Notes under the pieces: model-generated
Databases searched by the model: none
What the model saw: the letters and a program-made list of their open reading frames with translations, nothing else
Told to the model about the DNA's origin: nothing
Source: a virus
DNA: 25,804 nt
Strand: one strand, 5' to 3'
Virus record (IMG/VR): IMGVR_UViG_3300023184_000469
Location: 1-25,804 of that record
Part shown: positions 1 to 7,664 of the stretch, one piece after another
How positions within the stretch are numbered: position 1 is the stretch's first letter
Layout: each line of letters starts with the position of its first letter
Translations under genes and position numbers: made by a program

Positions 1-576
1 ACCTTCTTCGTCAGACTTGGTGAGAGAACCAATTGCTCTATCGTACATAGTTCCCCATGTATTGATTCGAGCATCGTTCATTAGATAAGGCTCAGCTTCA
101 ATCAAAGAAGCATAGAGCAAAGCATCAGGTGCTGTGGTTAGGAATACGTTTGTTGTGTTACTGCTAGACAAATATGCTGGCGCAGCAAAGTACAACATTT
201 TTACTGTGTAGACTGCATCAGGGATAGGTGACAATTGAAAATCATTAGCCAATATTGTGTAAGACCTAGGAACACCAACTTCTGATGCTCTTGGGTCATT
301 AGACAAAGATGATGGGCTTGAATAACTTAATGGAGTAAGTGGATTAGTCACTACTACAAAATCACGCACCTGTAAGAAGTCACTAGGTAACTCAACAGTT
401 GAGTCAGCTTTGACAGTCGCAGTCGTTACAGATTTCAACATCTGGCGAATACGCAACTCTCTACGGAGTCGGTTTTCAGCAAATGTAATAAAGTCTGGAA
501 TCTGAGAAGTTAAGTCAGACCTAGCCAAATAGTTTCCTATTGAGGTCTGTAAGTCAGAGTAGGTAGCAAAACTCAT
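1..576 (-). CDS. Phage adaptor (head-tail connector) protein, 3' end cut by window
   Basis: An open frame of 192 codons runs from an ATG at 576 to the window edge with no stop, so the C-terminus lies outside. The protein begins MSFATYSDLQ and continues with a helical stretch rich in Leu and Arg (FAENRLRRELRIRQM, about residues 30-45). This opening is typical of the adaptor proteins of SU10-like and P22-like short-tailed phages, which sit under the portal and join it to the tail. The start overlaps the stop of the upstream gene as ATGA, which indicates translational coupling. Its place after portal, scaffold and capsid also fits an adaptor. The family call is from remembered sequence pattern. 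Confidence 0.75.
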   Translation of the reverse strand, partial: MSFATYSDLQTSIGNYLARSDLTSQIPDFITFAENRLRRELRIRQMLKSVTTATVKADSTVELPSDFLQVRDFVVVTNPLTPLSYSSPSSLSNDPRASEVGVPRSYTILANDFQLSPIPDAVYTVKMLYFAAPAYLSSSNTTNVFLTTAPDALLYASLIEAEPYLMNDARINTWGTMYDRAIGSLTKSDEEG

Positions 577-887
577 ACAACTCCTGTCCGAGTTCTAAAA
601 ACTCTGTTATCACGCTCGTTTAGCCACGCTTTGAATCGTTTTTCATCAATCACATCAAAGCCACGCATAACTCCCTGCTTATTTAGTTCATCAATAACTG
701 TAAATGGAATAGACGCTATCTTGTTTCCAAACAACTCATCAGACCATTTAGCACGTTCATCAAAGGAGTTATATTCCTTTTTGTTCTGCTCAATGATTCC
801 TGTAATGTCTTGCTTAGTCTCAATGACAATACCGCCATCGCCATCAGCATGGACTACAGAATCTCTAAATTTAACAGGGTTTTGCAT
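573..887 (-). CDS. Hypothetical structural-module protein, 104 aa
   Basis: This gene encodes a 104-residue soluble protein of mixed charge between capsid and adaptor. No catalytic motif, signal peptide or membrane segment is visible. Genes of this size and position (VKFRDSVVHADGDG near the N-terminus, IPFTVIDELNKQG in the middle, NRVFRTR at the end) recur in similar environmental phages, so it is probably a real head-completion or decoration component, but the function is unknown. No Shine-Dalgarno sequence precedes the ATG. A possible extended -10 (TGATAGAAT) lies only 6 bases upstream, which would give a leaderless transcript. It follows the terminator behind the capsid gene, so a separate promoter makes sense. 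Confidence 0.7.
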   Translation of the reverse strand: MQNPVKFRDSVVHADGDGGIVIETKQDITGIIEQNKKEYNSFDERAKWSDELFGNKIASIPFTVIDELNKQGVMRGFDVIDEKRFKAWLNERDNRVFRTRTGVV

Positions 888-893
888 ACACTA

Positions 894-902
894 ATTCTAT
901 CA
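894..902 (-). promoter_or_regulatory. Possible extended -10 promoter downstream of the capsid terminator
   Basis: On the minus strand the sequence TGATAGAAT matches an extended -10 (TGn plus a hexamer 4 of 6 to TATAAT). The hexamer ends six bases before the ATG at 887. No good -35 is visible. The site lies just past the terminator at 911-950, where a new promoter or read-through would be needed for the adaptor and tail genes. Confidence 0.3.
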
Positions 903-910
903 GTTTTGCT

Positions 911-950
911 AGAAAAAGAAATGCCCCAGATGGTTAGTCTGAGGCATTTT
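911..950 (-). terminator. Rho-independent terminator behind the major capsid gene
   Basis: On the minus strand AAATGCCTCAGA pairs with TCTGGGGCATTT, a 12-bp stem with one G-U pair and a 7-base loop, followed by CTTTTTC. It lies 17 bases after the capsid stop codon and should end or attenuate the strongest late transcript. The adaptor and tail genes beyond it would then be made at a lower level. Confidence 0.8.
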
Positions 951-966
951 CGGAGTCACCTAAATA

Positions 967-1911
967 TTAGGTCAAGTCAGCAATGATGCCGTGTGCAGCT
1001 TCGTTCTTAACTTCCAATGTGAACTCAGCCAACAGTTGTGTAGACTCGTTGTCACCAGTAACAGCCAACTCATTGGTCTGGAAAGGACGCAGATAAGCTA
1101 CAGCAGCCATGTCAGGGTCAAGCAAGAAAGCCACATCGTCAGCAGAGTTAGTGCTGTTCATAAAACGTGAGGGAACCACGCTCAAAGTACCAAAATCTGA
1201 CAAATAAACATCTGCCGCGCCAATTATGGTAGTAGGGGCATTTGTAGGAGCCATGTAACGCTGTGCAGCAATACCAGCAAATCCTGATACTGTTTGCTTG
1301 TGAGCAGGAGTAACCATCAAGATTTTAGGATTGCCACCTGCGGTATAAACGCTCTTAACAACAGATTGCAAAATTGCTTCTGTAAAAGTGCGGTTAGTAC
1401 CATTAGTACGAGCAGTTGTGCCAGATGCACCAGCAACACCAGAAGTACCACCAGAGTAGTTAGTAGCCAACCATGCTTGCAAACCACCCAAAGCACGAGC
1501 AGTAGAGGAGTTACCATTGGTAGCAACTTGGTTGCTGAGCAATGTCAATTCCATGTCCCGCTTGATTTCAGCAGATGCTTTAGCCAACTGATAAGCCTTT
1601 TCAGACTTACGTCCAGCTTTATCTACAGCTTGCAAGGTGTTTGAAATCTTGATTGTCTTCTGTGAAATCTGGCAACGATTGCCAACACGAGTTGTAGGAG
1701 ACATAGTAGCGTCAGATGCTGTCGCACCTTCTACGGCTACATTAAGTCCAGCTGCGGCAAGTGAGTCCGTTTGCCACTCATGGTAAACAGCAGTTGCTTT
1801 AGTCTTGCCAATGGAACTCATCATGGGCGTGTCGGTTGGTGAGATGTTGTAGATAACATCTGAAAGGTCTTCTCTCATACCGATTGCGGTATATGTTTGA
1901 TAGGTAGCCAT
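967..1911 (-). CDS. Major capsid protein, SU10-type
   Basis: The 314-residue protein forms the phage head shell. Its N-terminus (ATYQTYTAIGMREDLSDVIYNISPTDTPMMSSIGK) shows the features of the SU10-type HK97-fold capsid family: an early Glu-Asp helix, then a P-T-D-T-P turn before the body. A long helical spine with KKISQ-like and RKSEKAYQLAKASAEIKRDME sequence covers about residues 85-130, a Gly/Thr/Ser-rich loop lies at about 145-175, and the C-terminal beta region ends in LEVKNEAAHGIIADL. The length matches the family. Scaffold lies directly upstream with an 18-base gap and a terminator directly downstream. GGAG 9 bases before the ATG is the ribosome binding site. Confidence 0.92.
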   Translation of the reverse strand: MATYQTYTAIGMREDLSDVIYNISPTDTPMMSSIGKTKATAVYHEWQTDSLAAAGLNVAVEGATASDATMSPTTRVGNRCQISQKTIKISNTLQAVDKAGRKSEKAYQLAKASAEIKRDMELTLLSNQVATNGNSSTARALGGLQAWLATNYSGGTSGVAGASGTTARTNGTNRTFTEAILQSVVKSVYTAGGNPKILMVTPAHKQTVSGFAGIAAQRYMAPTNAPTTIIGAADVYLSDFGTLSVVPSRFMNSTNSADDVAFLLDPDMAAVAYLRPFQTNELAVTGDNESTQLLAEFTLEVKNEAAHGIIADLT

Positions 1912-1929
1912 AATTTAATACTCCAAAAT

Positions 1930-2853
1930 TTATAAAAATCGTTCAAATGCTCTAGCAGCGTCAGTGACTTTTCCAGTTTCACGCAACCTTTGCATAACCT
2001 GTTTATCTTGTGAAGACCTAGTAGCAGGAACTGAAGTACCAGAGCGCATCATCTTAGGAGCAGACTGAAGTTTTTTATTCAACTCTGGTTTGCTCTTTTG
2101 AAGTTGCTCATACTTCATTGCCTTATACAAGGTATGCACAGCACGACTGTCATACACGGAACTGAGTTCTTGGTCAGACCAACCTACAGACTTCGCATAG
2201 TCACGGATTTGTTTCCGTACCGCATCACCCTGTGGTGTCGCTAACTCAGGAATCAGACTAACTAGCTTCTCAGATTCTTGACGGAGATGGTTTTGCAGAG
2301 AGGCTTGTTGCTCGGCTTGTTGCTGTTGGGCAATGCGTTGCTGTTCATTCCTGACTACTGCTAACTGTTTCTCACGTTGGCTCTGTTCAGCTACCGCTAC
2401 CGCATAACCAATAGGGTCTGTTTCCTTTAGAACTTCTAAGTCCACACTCTGATGTTGCTGCGTCAGGAAGCTATCCAAGGCTTGCAACTTCTGAGCGTAT
2501 GCCATTCGCTCTTGTTTAACTTGCTCTAAATGACCACGTTCAGCTTCAATTGCCTTACGTTGTTCAGCTAGAGCCTGAGACTTTTTAGTGTAGTCCGTAC
2601 CTTGTTGATAACCCTTGATAAGTTCGTCTAGTTCTACTTCGACTTCCTCACCAGATGCTTTGACTTTATATCTCTGCTTGGGTTGTTCTTCTTCTTCAGA
2701 ATACTCAACTTCATCAGACGCTTCAAGTTCTTCTGGTTGTTCTTCAGTTTGGCCTTGTTCGGCTTCGTCAGAATCACCCATTAAACCTTCAAACGCTGTT
2801 GCGGCTTGGTTTACATTTAGGCTTTCACTCCCTTGTGGGTTGGTGTTTTCCAT
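1930..2853 (-). CDS. Capsid scaffolding protein
   Basis: The 307-residue protein is very hydrophilic and helix-forming, as expected for the internal scaffold that shapes the procapsid and then leaves. The N-terminal 60 residues are acidic (runs of Glu and Asp). A conserved block YKVKASGEEVEVELDEL then GYQQGTDYTKKSQALAEQ lies at about residues 62-95. A long Gln/Glu-rich coiled coil covers about 95-205. The basic C-terminus ends in ARAFERFL and probably binds the shell. Its position just before the capsid gene is the usual one. No protease gene is seen nearby, so the scaffold may exit intact, as in P22. Confidence 0.88.
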   Translation of the reverse strand: MENTNPQGSESLNVNQAATAFEGLMGDSDEAEQGQTEEQPEELEASDEVEYSEEEEQPKQRYKVKASGEEVEVELDELIKGYQQGTDYTKKSQALAEQRKAIEAERGHLEQVKQERMAYAQKLQALDSFLTQQHQSVDLEVLKETDPIGYAVAVAEQSQREKQLAVVRNEQQRIAQQQQAEQQASLQNHLRQESEKLVSLIPELATPQGDAVRKQIRDYAKSVGWSDQELSSVYDSRAVHTLYKAMKYEQLQKSKPELNKKLQSAPKMMRSGTSVPATRSSQDKQVMQRLRETGKVTDAARAFERFL

Positions 2854-2871
2854 TTGTCATCTCAATAATCA

Positions 2872-2909
2872 CCAGAAACCTTCTGGACGGAGGGTAGCTT
2901 TTAGGCTAC
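2872..2909 (-). other. Two tandem RNA hairpins before the scaffold gene
   Basis: On the minus strand GTAGC-CTAAAA-GCTAC (2894-2909) is followed by CCAGAA-GGT-TTCTGG (2872-2886), a perfect 6-bp stem with a 3-base loop. Neither is followed by a T run, so they are not terminators. They could stabilise or process the message just upstream of scaffold and capsid. The first overlaps the stop region of the small gene at 2906-3145. Confidence 0.45.
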
Positions 2910-3145
2910 AGAATTTTCCATTTCTTATCCCTAATCACAGTTTCCGAGGCTAAGCCTTCTAGGTGTCCTGTAATCAGTTCCAATGTCTTTATGTGCTGAT
3001 AAGCAGTTTCCCGCCTATCACATTCTTCTGCACTTGTGTTAATTATTACACTAATCTGCTGATTTTTCAAATTATTTAATACTTCTTTGAAAAAGTCATC
3101 ATTTAATAGGTTTTTAGCCCATTGTGCTAACAGGTGCTTGTCCAT
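2906..3145 (-). CDS. Small helical protein of the head module, 79 aa
   Basis: This gene encodes a 79-residue, probably all-helical soluble protein starting MDKHLLAQWAKNLLNDDFFKEVLNNLK. Short proteins with the pattern A..LL.DD.F.EVL followed by a second helix pair occupy the slot near portal or scaffold in many short-tailed phages, so a head-assembly role is likely. No enzymatic motif is seen. The first 32 bases overlap the end of the upstream 754-residue gene in another frame, which suggests coupled translation. Function unknown. Confidence 0.7.
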   Translation of the reverse strand: MDKHLLAQWAKNLLNDDFFKEVLNNLKNQQISVIINTSAEECDRRETAYQHIKTLELITGHLEGLASETVIRDKKWKIL

Positions 3146-5378
3146 ATTGGTTTTGTATTCCAGAAATAATGTCGTTAATACTTAGACTGCTTGCAGGGGG
3201 CATACCTTGTCTACTACCCAAAATACCCATCAAATCGTTGTAACTCAGGCTTGATGGCTGTGAATACTGCACTGGCTCTGGTACTTTGCCATAGTTAGGG
3301 TCTAGGAACTTCTCCCACTGAGTACCAATAAGTAAGTTTCTGTCACCAAAGTTAATTGGAGGCAATGCAGTAAATGGTGCTGTAGTTGGTTTAGGAGGAG
3401 TTCTCCAATCCTCTGGAATAGGCACAATGTCAAAACCAGATGTACCAGTATTAGACAAAGCAGCACCTGCACCAAGCAAGCCAGCAGCAGATAAAGCCAA
3501 TTGAGCAATCTTTATTGGGTCAGTTTCTTTTGGTTTTTCAGCAGTTATTTTTGGTGCTTCTAATGGTGTAGTTGGCTGAATTAACGGAATTGTTGCAGCA
3601 GTTACCGCATCTGTAATGCTTGATGGTCTTTCAGCAATAATAGTTTGCTGTGGAATTGGTTGTGTTGCGGCAGGAGGAACAGTAGATGAAACAGGAGTTG
3701 TTGCCAATAAATTCACTACTTGGTCTGCTGTAAGTGGTCTATCACCAGTAATTTTTACAGTTTCTGGTGCATTTGTAATCAATGCGTTATTTATAGCATT
3801 TAATGTTTGTTGGTCAACTTGTTTTGGTGCTTCTACCTTAACAGTTCCTGCATCTGGTATTGTGGCTATTGTATTTAATACACTACTTAATGATGTAGGT
3901 GCAGAGCCTGTAATTGCAACAGTACCACCATCCGTAACTGGTGTTGAAACCGCAACTGGTGTCGCAAAAGCAGTACCACCAGAATTGGTAATAAAGTCAT
4001 CAATCTGAGCATTTGACAAACCTGCTTTTTTCAAGTCATTGATAAAGTTTGTCTCAGTTGCATCAGCAATCTGCGCTGGTGTCATGTTGGTAAAGTCAAC
4101 AGGAACGTCCAATGAGTTAATATAATTATTCAATGCACTACCTGCATACGCACCACCACCACCAAGCAATGCGGCTTTTAGCGTGTCTTCTGCGCTACCA
4201 CCTGTTAAAGCAGTAGAACCACCCGCAATGGTTGCGCCTGTAGCACCTGCCAAAGCAGAACCTGTTAAACCAGTAGAACCTGCAATTAGATTGCTCAAAT
4301 AAGGCGCACCAAGAACACTAGCAGCCAAAGCAAGAACAGGACGAGATGCGGCTAACAAGCCTTGGTCACCACCACCTGCAAAAGTACCAGAATCAATTAC
4401 TTCGCCAGTTTTAGGATTAACTGTCTGCCAATTAGCCTTGTTGTTTGGGTCAACTCGTGTTTCATAAACAACTTGGGGAACACCAGCAATTTGTTGTTCG
4501 ATGTTATCGCCTTCGATAACTCTACCTCTAGCAGTTGGTATTACAGGCATAGTCTGTCCAGTTTGTGCTATCTGTGTAATCTGTGCAGGTGTAGTCGCAA
4601 CTACGTTAGATGTTTGTACTTGTTTAATTGCATCTGGTGTACTAGATGGGACATCATTCTTAAACTGAGACAAAGCATCAATAACTGATTGATTGTAGAT
4701 TGCAGTGCCTTCAGCGTTAGTATGCAAAGCATCCACTAACAACTTCTTGTTTTGTAGAATCTCACCCTGAGTACCTACCAAAGCAACATTCTTATTTTCT
4801 TTTGCAATCTCGTTAAACAATGGGTCAACTTTAGGGTCAAAGTTGTTTGTTACCACATCATTGATAGACGCAGCATAAGGAGAACCAGTAAGGACAACAT
4901 TAACACCTTGGTCACCCAAAGTTTTAACAATCTGGCTTATGTTGTCTTTGATAGTTCCTTTATCAACTCCCTGTAGAAAATCAACTCCACCTGTTTGTAA
5001 GAATACAGTAGCGTTAGGGTCAAACTGACCACCACCTGCCAAGTATGTATTTAGTTGGTTAAGAGTATCAGCAGTAGTTGCACCGCCTACAGCCACATTT
5101 GTAGTGGCCTGTCCAGTTGCTTGTGTTAGTTGTTCTGGCAATGCAGTATTAAGGCTATTCCAACTAGCACCTGAAAGAATATTGCCACTTAGCAAACCAC
5201 CAGATTTTCCACCAGTTGCATTAGCTACGTCTTCACCAGAAATACCATACTGAGCCATAGCTGATTGAGTTGCGGCTGCATTAGGATTTGTAGCTAAGAA
5301 ATCACGGATTGTTGCGTAAAGGTCTTCAGCAGAACCACCTGTACTCATCCTATAGCGCATTGCATCAGATATAGCCAT
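3114..5378 (-). CDS. 754-aa low-complexity virion protein with a degenerate SGNH-hydrolase-like domain
   Basis: This is a large protein between portal and scaffold, probably a virion or ejected component. Residues 1-55 are a short helical module (RDFLATNPN...MAQYGISGEDV). Residues about 60-240 resemble a TesA/GDSL-type SGNH hydrolase: block II VGGATTADTL (98-105), block III LQTGGVDFL (128-135, where active enzymes have GGND) and block V DALH (216-219). Block I lacks a clear GDS, so activity is doubtful. Residues about 340-420 are Gly/Ala-rich and hydrophobic, resembling membrane-inserting ejection proteins. A region at about 486-616 holds five copies of a motif like TVKITGDRP, and the C-terminus holds a 20-residue tandem repeat (709-728 and 730-749). 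The gene starts 2 bases after the portal stop. Confidence 0.8.
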   Translation of the reverse strand: MAISDAMRYRMSTGGSAEDLYATIRDFLATNPNAAATQSAMAQYGISGEDVANATGGKSGGLLSGNILSGASWNSLNTALPEQLTQATGQATTNVAVGGATTADTLNQLNTYLAGGGQFDPNATVFLQTGGVDFLQGVDKGTIKDNISQIVKTLGDQGVNVVLTGSPYAASINDVVTNNFDPKVDPLFNEIAKENKNVALVGTQGEILQNKKLLVDALHTNAEGTAIYNQSVIDALSQFKNDVPSSTPDAIKQVQTSNVVATTPAQITQIAQTGQTMPVIPTARGRVIEGDNIEQQIAGVPQVVYETRVDPNNKANWQTVNPKTGEVIDSGTFAGGGDQGLLAASRPVLALAASVLGAPYLSNLIAGSTGLTGSALAGATGATIAGGSTALTGGSAEDTLKAALLGGGGAYAGSALNNYINSLDVPVDFTNMTPAQIADATETNFINDLKKAGLSNAQIDDFITNSGGTAFATPVAVSTPVTDGGTVAITGSAPTSLSSVLNTIATIPDAGTVKVEAPKQVDQQTLNAINNALITNAPETVKITGDRPLTADQVVNLLATTPVSSTVPPAATQPIPQQTIIAERPSSITDAVTAATIPLIQPTTPLEAPKITAEKPKETDPIKIAQLALSAAGLLGAGAALSNTGTSGFDIVPIPEDWRTPPKPTTAPFTALPPINFGDRNLLIGTQWEKFLDPNYGKVPEPVQYSQPSSLSYNDLMGILGSRQGMPPASSLSINDIISGIQNQYGQAPVSTMG

Positions 5379-5380
5379 GA

Positions 5381-7513
5381 TTAACCTTTAATCTCTACGT
5401 TAGATGTAATGCCAGCACCAATCTTCATTGCTTTTAATTGTGCTTCTGCTTCAAACTCTTGTTGCTTCAATGCAAAGTAAGCCTGTTGTTTCTCACGTTC
5501 TAATTGCAACTTAGCCGCCTCTTTCTCACGCATCATTTGCATTTCGAGACTAGCCTTCTGTTGAGCCATCTGCATATCAATCTGTTGTTGTTGTTGTTGT
5601 AGTTGCATATCAGCTTGTGCTTTGGCTTGTGCGGCTTGTATCTCAGCCTGAGTCCTAGCCATCAATGCCTGTACTTCTGGAGGCATCTGTTGTTGCTGTT
5701 GAGGAGGATTACTCAACGCTTGGTCTTGCTCTGGCGTAATTGCTTTGTAGAACTCAGCACTATCTTTAAAGCCAGCAATCTCTACCATGCGTCCCAATGT
5801 TCCACGATACTGAGCAGGTGAAACGTAAGGATTAGCAGGGCCATACTGAGCAATCAACTGCTCTTGTTTAGCAAGAACCATAGACAACATAGCCATCTGT
5901 TCTTGACGATTCCCTGCACCTAATCCTACATTGATAGATACATCATATTGGTTAGCCCATGTACGAGGGTCAAACTCTACAAACTCACCACGCATACGCA
6001 CCAAACGAGCCTTGTCTTGGTACTTACAGAGTAGGTGAAGAATACCCTTGAATAAAGACTTAACGCCTGTCTCAGCAAAGATTCGAGCCATCAGTTCAAT
6101 CTTACCTGCGCCAGCTTGTTGCATAGAGGCTACTGCTGCTGCCGTAACATTCTGTAAGACAGAGGGGTCTAACCCTTGTGAGGCATCAGACACGCCTGTA
6201 CGCTTAGACTGGATTGTGTCCAAGTATTGAAGCATTGGGAAAGCCTGAGATGCTACGTTCTGAACTACCAATTGCTGAACAGCGTTTGGAGACTTAGCAC
6301 GAATAACACCACCAGCAGTAGATGTAAGTAAGTCGTCAAGGTTTACTTGTCCTTCTACGGCAACTACACGAGCATTGTTTGTCAGATATAAGTTATCCAA
6401 CATCTGACGAGTGATAGTCGTTTTGATTAACTGAATGTCTGTAGTTCTATCGGCTAGTGAGTTACCAAAGAACTTGTGCGGAATTGGAATAGGACAGATT
6501 GAGTGGAAAGGAACATAGTCCACTTCCTCAATAATCTCATTACCCTTTTCATCTTGCAGAATTTCATTACTTGCGTAAAAAGTCTGAACTAAGCTAGAAA
6601 TACCTTTGCCATCTATATCAGTTTTGACATAGCACTCAAAGACCTCAATCTCTTGCATTGAAGGGTCATCAGTCTGAACTTGGTAGGGCTGCTCACCAGC
6701 AGGATACCGAGCTACACGTTCTGGCGTATAAGCCAAAGCATCACCCATCTGTAGGCTCTCAACTTGCTTCTTATTGAAACCCATAGCAACCAGTGTGCTA
6801 CGAGTCAACATCTGCCTGTGAGCCACAAATGGACTATCAGCAATAGTTCTACCCTTCTTGCTAATTAAAAACTCCTCTGGAGGAACATTCTCAATCGTTA
6901 CTTTGCCTGATTTCTTTTTCTTCTGGACAACTACGTTATGAGTAGAACCCATAACTGGTGCGCCCATTGGGTCAATTACTGGCTGACCATTGGGGTCAAA
7001 AATAGGAAACTCTGTCGTATCTTGCTCGACAATTTCCATACTCTCATCGCTCATCAGCATAGCTAACTCGTCATTAGACAAGTCAAAGTAACGCTCTTTG
7101 ATTACGTCTTCTTTGTCTTCCCAGAAAGCCTTAACAATGCCGTTCTTTTGTAGCAAGGCATCCTTAAACCAATCATGCAGGATTGCTACGCCTTCGTTAT
7201 CTCGATTGAATACCCAATTACAGTAATCAGTTGCTTGCTTAGCAGATGCTTCGTCCCTTGGGCCTTGTGGCTCAAAGACTACGATATTATCTGAGCCTGT
7301 GAAAATGCGAACAAGTGAAGGCAAAGCACCATCAATGGCCTCTGCAACTTCACCTGTAACGATTTGAGATTTACCCTCTACTTCATTTCCGTAGGGCTGA
7401 CGGAGATATGCTTCTAAAGCCTGTTTTCTTTGCTCAACAGTCTCGCTCTCAATGTAGCCGATAGAATCATCAATCTCAGCTTGCAGTATCGACTTCAAGT
7501 CGTTCGTTTCCAT
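5381..7513 (-). CDS. Portal protein, P22-type
   Basis: The portal forms the dodecameric ring at one head vertex through which DNA is packaged and ejected. At about 710 residues it is close to the length of P22 gp1. The N-terminal wing contains QIVTGEVAEAIDGALPSLVRIFTG and a conserved CNWVFNRDN segment. The stem region includes HKFFGNSLADRTTDIQLIKTTITRQMLDN and VSDASQGLDPSVLQNVTAA. The last 90 residues are a Gln-rich coiled coil that would form the barrel. An in-frame ATG exists at 7537, but ATG 7513 is preferred because AAAGGA lies 5 bases before it. The gene follows the terminase genes, as usual. Confidence 0.93.
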   Translation of the reverse strand: METNDLKSILQAEIDDSIGYIESETVEQRKQALEAYLRQPYGNEVEGKSQIVTGEVAEAIDGALPSLVRIFTGSDNIVVFEPQGPRDEASAKQATDYCNWVFNRDNEGVAILHDWFKDALLQKNGIVKAFWEDKEDVIKERYFDLSNDELAMLMSDESMEIVEQDTTEFPIFDPNGQPVIDPMGAPVMGSTHNVVVQKKKKSGKVTIENVPPEEFLISKKGRTIADSPFVAHRQMLTRSTLVAMGFNKKQVESLQMGDALAYTPERVARYPAGEQPYQVQTDDPSMQEIEVFECYVKTDIDGKGISSLVQTFYASNEILQDEKGNEIIEEVDYVPFHSICPIPIPHKFFGNSLADRTTDIQLIKTTITRQMLDNLYLTNNARVVAVEGQVNLDDLLTSTAGGVIRAKSPNAVQQLVVQNVASQAFPMLQYLDTIQSKRTGVSDASQGLDPSVLQNVTAAAVASMQQAGAGKIELMARIFAETGVKSLFKGILHLLCKYQDKARLVRMRGEFVEFDPRTWANQYDVSINVGLGAGNRQEQMAMLSMVLAKQEQLIAQYGPANPYVSPAQYRGTLGRMVEIAGFKDSAEFYKAITPEQDQALSNPPQQQQQMPPEVQALMARTQAEIQAAQAKAQADMQLQQQQQQIDMQMAQQKASLEMQMMREKEAAKLQLEREKQQAYFALKQQEFEAEAQLKAMKIGAGITSNVEIKG

Positions 7514-7664
7514 GTGCATCCTTTGGAGGGCGACCAAGTTTCGGTCTTGACGAGGATTGTAACTCTTTTACCATATTTTCGAGCATTTCGAGTCGTTTTT
7601 CAAGTTCTTTTACTTTTGGGGCTAAATTTATGCCCTGCATTTGTACATACATTACACAATCCAT
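7476..7664 (-). CDS. Small coiled-coil protein between terminase and portal
   Basis: The 62-residue protein has a short heptad helix (VKELEKRLEMLENMVKEL, about residues 18-35) followed by a basic tail (SSRPKLGRPPKDAHGNER) that could bind DNA. The gene overlaps the end of the large terminase gene by 13 bases and the portal start region by 38 bases, so it is embedded in the packaging operon. The true start may be the ninth codon (MQGINLAP), since no Shine-Dalgarno sequence distinguishes the candidates. A helper of the terminase or portal is possible. Function unknown. Confidence 0.6.
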   Translation of the reverse strand: MDCVMYVQMQGINLAPKVKELEKRLEMLENMVKELQSSSRPKLGRPPKDAHGNERLEVDTAS

